From: Sarcocystis neurona
Lineage: Eukaryota; Apicomplexa; Conoidasida; Eucoccidiorida; Sarcocystidae
Assembly (NCBI GenBank): GCA_000727475.1
Contig: KL647303.1
Span: forward strand, 2,073,843 to 2,137,842
Direction: 5' to 3'
Length of the DNA stretch: 64,000 nucleotides
The position numbers and the translations under genes were made by a program. Positions within the stretch are counted from its first letter, which is position 1. Each line of letters begins with the position of its first letter. Under the pieces are notes generated by a model. That model had not been told where the DNA came from and made no database searches. It worked only from the letters and a program-made list of their open reading frames with translations. Shown here in pieces: positions 11,901-20,900 of this stretch.

Positions 11901-14900
11901 GTTAAGGTAGGCATACACCAAGTGGAAATGTAGATACTGTCTGTATAACTGTACGGGTGAGTAGGTGAGTTTGTGTGGCACGTCTATACATAGTATCTGC
12001 ACAACTGCACGTGGGCAAGGCGCTTCCATCTGCCTGTATGTGGGCGAGCTCAGGCACACCGCACGTGGGCGAGTATCTTTGCGTGAACCTGTAAACATCG
12101 GTGAGCAAGCTCTGCCTTTACGGCGGGCGCCGGACAGCAGCGCCTGTGTGCGTGCGTCGCGCACGCAGGCGGGCTCAAATTGCTGGGGCACCCCCCCGCA
12201 TGCAGACGACTCTGAGATGCGCACGAGGCTACTACGGAAAAAACACGTTCCCACGCGACGGCGTAGCTGCTGGGAGACAGCAGAGCGCCCCGGGGAAGTC
12301 CGCACGCCTGTGCAAGCCGGTCTGGTCTTCGCGACCCAGTGCACAGAACCGCATCTCGCAGGTCATTCTGTATTCGTAGAAAAATGTGTCTGCAGACATC
12401 AGGAGCGTCTCTGTGACAGGTGCGTGACCGAGTTCGCACGGACGCAAAGATGTCTGGGCCTCCGCGCGTGCGCAGCAGACCTGCAGGTGCGTCTTGGTGG
12501 CGCGAATACCGCGAGACGCCGAGGTCTCAGTTCATGAGCGTGGACGTAGCCAGTCGCCTGCTCGTGCGTAAAGCGTGTACGACGCATGCGCCTACAGACG
12601 TGTGTGTTTACACTGGGACATATGGGTATGCGTCGACATGTGTAGGCGTGTCGCAAGACGGTGTGGGGACCTGCGTGCGCATGCGTCGCTGCCAGATGTG
12701 CGGACAGCTCCAGGCATCCAGCCTGTGCACACGCGTCCACTAGTACGTGCCTGAGTCTGTGTGTATGTTTGCGTTGACCGAAGTGGACTGGCGTGTGCCT
12801 GCTGCATTCCTGTGTCCACGTGTATGCGCACACGTGTACGTAGACGCGAGTTCCCTTTTTAGGGATCTGTGTTTGTACGCGTACGCGCGTGCGTCTGTGG
12901 ATGCGTAAAATATATGTGTGTGGGTGTGTGGATAACGGAAAAGAGCAGCGGCTCACTTCTGTTACGAGCTGCAACACATCAGCAGTGGAAACGCCTTCGA
13001 GAGTGAGGCGCCGTAGCGAAGCCAACACCCGGGGTGGGGCCTTGGTAGCAGCAGCGGCAGCAGCCGTAGCACCGGCGACAGCAGCAGCTCTGCTGTTGCT
13101 GCTGCAGAACGTCTGGCTGCTGCGTTGAATCATTACGGTGCTGCTGCGGCGGCAGTGGGCGACGGACGGAAGGCCGGCCGCGGCAGCACCACCAGGACCA
13201 CGCGGTGCTCCTCCTGCTGCTGCTGACGCTCCGGTGCCCTCCGTCGCTGCTGCTTCGTCTACTCTCTGCTCGCTTCCAGCTGCATCCCCCGCAGCCTCAA
13301 CAGCAACACCCGCTTCAGCTGCAGCAGCGGCGCATCGGGCTGGAGTCACAGCCTGAGTAGAAGAGGCAGCAGCAGCGGTACGCGAAGAAGCACTTGGGGC
13401 AGCAGCTTCTGCAGCAGCGGCGGCAGTTCTGCGTCCGCTCCAAAAGCAGCTGCAGCAGAAGCAGCAGGAGGCGCTGCGCGACGGCACCGGAGGCAGCACG
13501 CAGGGGGGTCTGCTGCATGACGCATCTGCTTGAAGCGTTAGGGTAGATAGGGACGGGCAACGACGGCCTGCAGCAACAGTCCACACATTCCTAAAGTCAC
13601 ACAAAGTGAGCTACATACGTCCTCCTTTCGACTAACAAAACGTATATCCGTATACGTAGTCATATACGTACCCAGGGTGTACACACGCACACTTTCATAC
13701 ACTTACGTGCGCAAGTATATATATATATATATATGTAAAGAATGCACTCATTAACACGTATATACGCGTAAAGCCATCTAGACCTCTATATATCTTTTTG
13801 TATATTTATCTATATATGTGTATCTTTCTACGTGGACGGCTTTATACATGCATACATATATATATATACACAGTATCGCGGAAGTTAAAATAGATATGTT
13901 GTAGCTACACAGGTCTGGTATTTCAGCACTTCGCTCGACGACAGACAAAAACAGAGATACAACAGAGAGTGAGCAAGTTCTCGTCCGACGCAGTTCGCCT
14001 ACAAGAGTCGTTTTGACTGCGCCGTGGAATGATATATGGACGAAGTTCATTCCTCCTCTCGGCGGAGTGTTTTCCAAAACAGCGAGACGTGATGTTCTCC
14101 TAGAAAACGACCTGCAGATAGCCAGCCCCCCACTACTTGCTGCCTTGTCCCACTCTACTACTACTACCCCTACTCCTACTACTACTATTCTCTTAGTATT
14201 GCACGACTACTGTCCTACTACTATTTTGCTTTTATTGTTTTATACTTCTACAGGCACAACCCACAGCACTTTCTGCCTTGCCCGCACTGCTACTACTACC
14301 ACTACCACTCCCATTACTCTACTATTCGTCTCGCACTCCTATTGCCCTACTGCTGTTTTGCATCTACTATTCCAATATTACAGCTGCTACTCTGAACTAC
14401 TACATGCAACTACTCCTGCTATTATACTACGGCTACCAGTATACTACTACTACAACTACTCGTATTACTACGGCTACTACTAACATGCCTACTGCAACGA
14501 CTCCTTATCCTCCTGCTACTATTCCCACTATTACTACTGGAATACAACTACGAATGCTGTACTTTCATCACTACGACATGGCTATCACAACTACTACTAT
14601 ACTACCGTTGAAGTACTACTTCTGCTACTTCTATATTGCGACTACTGCTACTACTCCTGCTATACAAGTGCCGTACCACTACTCGAAATAGTAGTGCAGT
14701 TACTGTTGCTGTAGTGATACAACTACTACTACTATGACCACTACTACTATAATAACAAGAGCAGACTACCACTACAGGGCTGCTACACCACCAGTAGAGA
14801 AAGCGCAGGCAGAACTGGCAGCTACGAGTGCTGGAGTCTCTCCACGTGTACTTCATTATTACTCGGCCAACAGCTAGTCGTGGACGCCACAGTAGTGAAA

Positions 14901-17900
14901 AACTGCGTCGTACCAGCACGACCCTCATATATAACCGTTCTCGTCAACAACAAACTTCCCTTTCGCTGCTTCACCAGAGACCCGCAGGCGTCGAGGTGTG
15001 TGAACACTCGCCTACCAAAAGAGCACCCCACGAGCAGCATCAACAGGAGCGCAGCAGCAGAAACAGGAGAAGAAACAGCAGCAGCAGCAGCAAGGACGGC
15101 AGTGGCTGCCGCAGCAGGAGAAGGAGGAGGAGCAGCTGCAGAGGCAGAAGAAGCAGCAGCAAGGCAGGGGGAGCAGCAACAGCTGGGACGGCAGCAGGAG
15201 CAGACGCAGGAGAAGCGGCAGCAGAGGCAAGAGGAGGATCTGCTGCAGGGGCAGGAGCACGGGTACAGAGAGGCAAAAGCACGAGCAGCAGAAGCAGAAG
15301 CACGAGCTGCAGAACCAGAAGCACGAGCTGCAGAAGCAGAAGGAGGAAGAACACCAGCATCAGGAGGAGAAGCAGCAGCCGAAAAACAGGAGCAGCAGGA
15401 ACAAGAAAGGAAGGTCGAGGAGAACGAGCAGCAGACGTGACGTGGGCGTGGGGTTTCTGTGTATCCGTACTTGCAGTACAAATCCACGCATGCAACAGCT
15501 GGTGGTGGATTGGCTGCACCTGCTGCAACTGCAGCCGGCGCAGTGCAGGGCCGAGGCAGCTGATGAGCGGGACGCACGCAGCAGCGCAAGTAAGCGACTG
15601 GACGTGATGCAGCAACGGAGCCACACGACGTGCGAACACCGGCAACATCAAAATTTGCTCTTCGTCGAGTTGATGAAGCAGCAACGGCTCTTCACGTGTA
15701 GTTGAATCGTCCTCTAACGCACGGTCACGCCGACAGCGGGACAGGATTTCTATCCCTGAGACTGCTGCAGCTAATGCTGCTGACGGTGGCGGAGGCGACA
15801 CCGCGTCTGCTCGTAACGCTCCCTCTGCTGCTGCCGGGGGAGCCGCTGCCCCTCCTCCTGCTGCTGACGCTCCTGATTCTACTTCTGCTGCTCCTGCTGC
15901 TTCTGCTTCTGCTGCTCGTAACTCTTCTGCTTCTGCTGTTCCTGCATCTTCTGTTTCTGCTGCTCCTGTTTCTGCTTCTGCTGCTTCTGCTTCTGCTGCT
16001 TCTGCTTCTGCTGCTCCTGCTGCTTCTGATGTTTGCGTTGCCCCGCCTGCCTCTGCGGTCCCTGCTGCCGTTGCCTCTGCTGTTCGCGCTTCTTCGCCTG
16101 CTGCTGGAGCGTGACGTCGTGTTGGTGGGGCTGCTGCTGCGCACTCTGCTGCTGCTACGCTTCCCGCTGCTGCTGGCTCAGACTCGCGTCTCAGGAGCAG
16201 TTCGGCACCGCAGGCTGGTTGGTCTCGGCTTGCTGTCTCTGACGAAGCAGCAGCAGCAGCAACAGAATGTCTATGCAACTCCAGTGCTTTTTCACGTGAC
16301 TCTGCTGCACTGCCTCGCTCTGCTCCGAGCGAGTAGCAACCAGCGCGTGCCGCAGAGGAGGCCGACGCACACACAAGCGGGGAGTCAGAGTGTCTCCCTC
16401 CGGCAGCAGTACCGTCTGCTGCTGCTGGAGCTAGCCCAGATGCACCAGCAGCAACAGCAGAGCAAAACGCAGTAGCAGAGGGGCACACTGCCGCAGCAGG
16501 AGCAGAAGACACAACGCAAGACGAGGTCGCTACAGCGGCAGGGGGAGACGGTACCGCTGACGACGCTGCAGTAGCAGACGATATTACAACAAGTGGAGAA
16601 TCTTTAACAACGGCAGAAGCAGCGCAGAAAGTCGCTGCTGGGAGCGGAGTGGATGCAGGAAGAGCGAAGACCGCACCTGAAACAGCAGCAGCAGACGGAA
16701 CTGACGAATAGCAGCCCAGTCGTGCGGCGGGTGTCTGCGAGCCAGCCGAGTGAAGGAAAGAAGAAGCAACAGAGGAAGAAGACTGCGGTGCGCCAGCAAC
16801 ACCCCACAGCGACGCGAAGCTGGCGGACGGCACCGACGCTGTGGACGCTGCCTGCAAACCGGCACCGCTGAGGCTGCTGCTGCGTTTCTGCAGTGCATCC
16901 GCGGCAGCTGCAGCAGCCACGCAAAGCCGGCGTTCTCTCTGTGTGCGCTCGCGCTGCGCGTGGCAAGCTGCATCATGAGCGAGGCGTCCCACAGCTGCAG
17001 CAGCGACAGTGCAGCACTTGGCAGTTTCAGGCCCTACGTCTACGGACGGCGTCCTTGCTGCAGCAGCAGACACAGGGTCCTCAACAGTAGCAGCAACAGT
17101 AGCAGCAACAGCAGCAGCAACAGCACGTTTCCCCGAAGCAGGAGGAGGGGGAGCAGCGGCAGAAGACGCGTGTGCTTGAGTTGCCGCAGATACTGCGCCA
17201 GCAGCAACAGATGTAGCAGCAGGGGTCAAAACCATCTCAGGAACAAATGTCTCCGGCCGAGCAGTAGCAGCAGCAGCAGCAGCGGTTGGTGTGGAGCTGC
17301 GCACCGCGGAGCCGCAGCTAGCGGGAAGAGCAACATCCGTGCCGCTTGCTCCCTTTTCAACAGCAGCAGATGCTGCGAGAGACGCACAAGAAAGAGAGGC
17401 ACTCGCAGCAGCTGCTGCTGCAACAAATGCGTCGTCTCTCTGAAAGTAGCTCCTGGAAGCCGCGGCCCCCGTGCTGGCGATGCTGTCGTGCGCACACGCG
17501 CACGCAGATAGCAGGGCCCTGGCTTGGTGACTAGCTGCACAGCGTCGCGGCTGCTGTTGCTCCTGCTGCCGCTGCTGCTCCCGCTGCCGCTGTTGGTCCT
17601 GCTGCGGATGGTGGAGGACAAACTCCCGCTCTGGCTCGAGGCCAGGCGCTTGCTGCTGAGACTGCTGCAGAAGGCAGCACGCTGCTTGGCTGCTGCCGCT
17701 GCTGCTGCTCGTGCTGGGCGCACGCTGGGGGTGCCGCGTGTTCTTCGGCCGCTGCTGCCCGGCGAGGGCGTGGTGGCTGCGGCTGGTGCTGGCACCAGGT
17801 GCAGCAGAGCCGAAATTTGCATAAACAATCGGCACGCTCCACACCAGCTGCATGCAGCTCTTGCTGGCCAAGGCAACCCCTGCAGCAGCGCACATACCAG

Positions 17901-20900
17901 CAAACGCTGCAGCCGTCTCTCTCTTTTCTCCGCAGGCACTCGTACGTACACCCGCCCACGTGTGTATCTACGTATATATGTAGACACACCACTACACACA
18001 CACACACCTGCAAATCTCGTCTATAGCCTGTACGCTTGTGTATGTGTTTTTTGACAATTATATATGTATGTGTGTACGGGTCTGTATATAGACTGTGAGC
18101 TCTATATGTTTCTACTGATGATAATATATATATATATATATATGTACGGGTCTCTGTATGGTCTGTGCGCTGTAGTTTGTCCCCTCATTGATAATAAGAT
18201 ATACGCAGTACAACTGTCTTTACCTATACGTCTATATTTACATACATATACACAGATGTACACTCATATTCACACACCTCCACACATCCTCACAAGTACA
18301 CATGTGTATAGACAGGTCACACAGAGACATACAGGGGTAGGTCCTGGTTCAGGCATCTACACACTCCTCTAAAGAAGCATACGACCGGTATACCCACGTA
18401 TACAATTAATAATAAACACACACACACATACGCTGAGAGTACAAACAGACCCGAACATGCGTATATGTAATTGTCAATAAAAGGACAAATTACAGCGCAC
18501 AGACCATACAGAGAGCCATACATATATATATATTCATGTAGACACACATAGAGCGCACAGACCATACACAGACCCGCACATATATATACATATATATATA
18601 TATTAATTTATTAATAGACACATGCACAAGCGTACAGACTATAGACACACTCGTACACTCATATACGTAATCATTAATAAACACACATAAAAGCACACAG
18701 TCCCCCACGTACAAAGCGACCCACATGTACAGGCGCTCGCACGTCCCCACATACAGAGAGACAGCTAGACGGCTGAGCACTCAGACACCTGCATGCATCC
18801 ACACGTGCATGCATCCGTACATACGTACACCCGAAGACCCAGACCATCACGCGGACGCGTAGACATATGCGTATTACGAGCCGTCGTCCGAGCAGCCTGC
18901 GCTGCTGCATACGTGGGCTTGGAGCAAAATCGCGAGGGAGGAAGACAAGAAGCACGGCAGTCATCTGAGAACGCCGAACTAAATATCGTCGCATCCTCAG
19001 CAGTGCAGCAGAAAACATACCCCCTATGCGAGTTTCAAGAGGAAGATAGGGCAGACACAAGGCCAGAGCTCGCAGGAAGATGTCCTCCTGCAGCGCGACC
19101 GTCGGCTGCTGCACTGCCTGCTCTCCCGCCTTTGTCGTGCTGTACACCCCGTCCGCAGGCCCCGTGGGGTGTCTGCACACCTCAGGAGCGTCTGCTTGCA
19201 CACAAGAAGACGGAAGTGAGAATGGAGGGAGAGGGGGAGGAGGAGAAGAGAAAGTGGACGACATAGAAGTGGTGATATGGCAGAAGGGAAAAGTGACGGA
19301 ACAACGCGCTGCGGGTTTCTCCACGAACCGAGACGACTGCGTTTGCACAGCAGAGCTTCGGTAGGTCCTGGAGGACAAAGCGCGTCCTTCTCTGTCGCCG
19401 TCGCTTTGCTGCTCGCAGCCGCAAAAGAAGAAATTCCCATGTCCACTACTTCCGGTGGAGCGGTCGTGAAGCACTGCATCACACGTTTTCCTTCCTCTGT
19501 CCTGCTGGTTGCGCTGGAGGGCCTGCGTCTCCCCGGTGTCCTTGCTGCTTTGCTGCTCACCCTCGGCGCCGTCTCCCTCTCGCCCGCTGTGCTGTGCGCG
19601 GCATTCTTCTGCTGCTGCGTCCCCCCTTCTCTCACTCAATAGGTGGTCAGCCATTTCTGCTGTATCGTTTTTCTCCTCCTTTTCCTTTTCCTCCTCCTCT
19701 GTCCTGCTGTTCATTGCATGCGAGCGCTGCTGCGTCTCAGGCAAAGAACCGGGAGCTTGCGTCCCTGTGTGACGCCCCCCGGTCTTCACCGGCTGTCTCG
19801 GTGTCTGCTGCTGCAGCAGCTTAAGCCGCTGCTCATCTCCCTGCAGCGCCGGCCCCTCTGCGACCGCCCGCGCCCGCTGCAGGCCGCAGGGCTGCTGCTG
19901 TGGCCGCCCTTGACCGTCTTCCCTGCTGTGCGGCTGTTCCCGCCCAACGTGCGTCTTTGGCACGCCCGCGGCAGTAGCAGCAATCTGTCCACAGGAGCAG
20001 CAACCGCCTCCAGTAGCAGCAGCAGCAGCAGTAGCCAGAATGGCACGCCCTGCTCTATGTTCTTGCCCGCATGCGAGCAACTTCGTTCTTCTCCTGCTCC
20101 TAAGAAGGTCAGCGAATTCTCTTGCTGTCTTACCAGAGGCCTTGCTTCTCCCAGCAGTAAAGCGGACGTTGCACCGGCAGTAGCAGCCGTGTCGCTGCGC
20201 CTTCAGAGGCACTTCAGACTTGGCCGCATAGACAGATAGCGTTGCAGCTCCTTGACGCCGGTGTAGCAAGTTGCCGCTGGGGCCGCAGCACGCCACCAGG
20301 ACGCTTCTCCCTCCCCCGCTGACTTCTCCACGCCCTCCTGGTGAAGGAAGAGGAGCAGGAGGAGCAGCCGCAGAGAACTTCTTGGAAGCAAGGAGCAGTG
20401 GCGCTTGAGAGATTCGTCCGTAGTCACAATATGGGATGGTCTTTGAAGAGGACACGCCGGCAGCTAATCTCCACGCCGCCGGCCCTCTCCCTGTCCTGCG
20501 CCTCCACCTCGATGGCAGCTGTAGCACCCTGTTGGAAATCCGTCTGGTCTCCTTCTCACCTTCCTTCTCTTTTGCAGCGGCACGCCTGCGCCGCAGCGGC
20601 CGTAGTCCCCAGTGCTGCTGCAGCAGGAAATGAAAAGCCCGCCGCTCACCTGCGGACCCAGCGCTGCGACGTCTGCCAGCACGCGGCAGCAGCTTAACTA
20701 TCGCGTTGCTGCTCCTGTGTTTGCTCTTGCCATCCCGGCTCCGGCTCCTACTCTCTAACAGCCTCCTGCCCATGGTAGTCACCCGTCTGCTGTGTCTGCT
20801 GCTCTTTCCATTGACGCTGACCTCTGTGATTTTCTCAGTTTTTCCAACGCTCTCGCGTAGGCTGCTTCGACACCTTCTCTCTCCAGTGCGCCTCCCTGTT

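Larger units (their letters stand above)
13568..15470 (-). other. LRR gene intron 2 with CTA- and CAG-triplet tracts
   Basis: The interval holds a CAG-rich block (15,030-15,430) and a CTA-rich block (14,148-14,760). The CAG block reads as a long Ala/Glu/Gln frame on the plus strand and a Leu/Ser frame on the minus strand, but neither has ordered sequence. Many CTGCTGCAG triplets in it look like 3' splice sites on the minus strand. Exons 2 and 3 join in phase without it. Confidence 0.45.

Noticed and set aside
11965..12537. Plus-strand open frame of 190 codons, and minus-strand frames opposite it
   Set aside because: None has a recognisable domain. The LRR exons on either side already join in phase without an exon here, although an alternative exon cannot be fully excluded.
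14828..15607. Plus-strand Ser/Arg- and Ala/Glu-rich frames of 259 and 186 codons
   Set aside because: These are antisense readings of a CTG-type tract. The unit EARAAEAEARAA is a direct product of the 21-base repeat.
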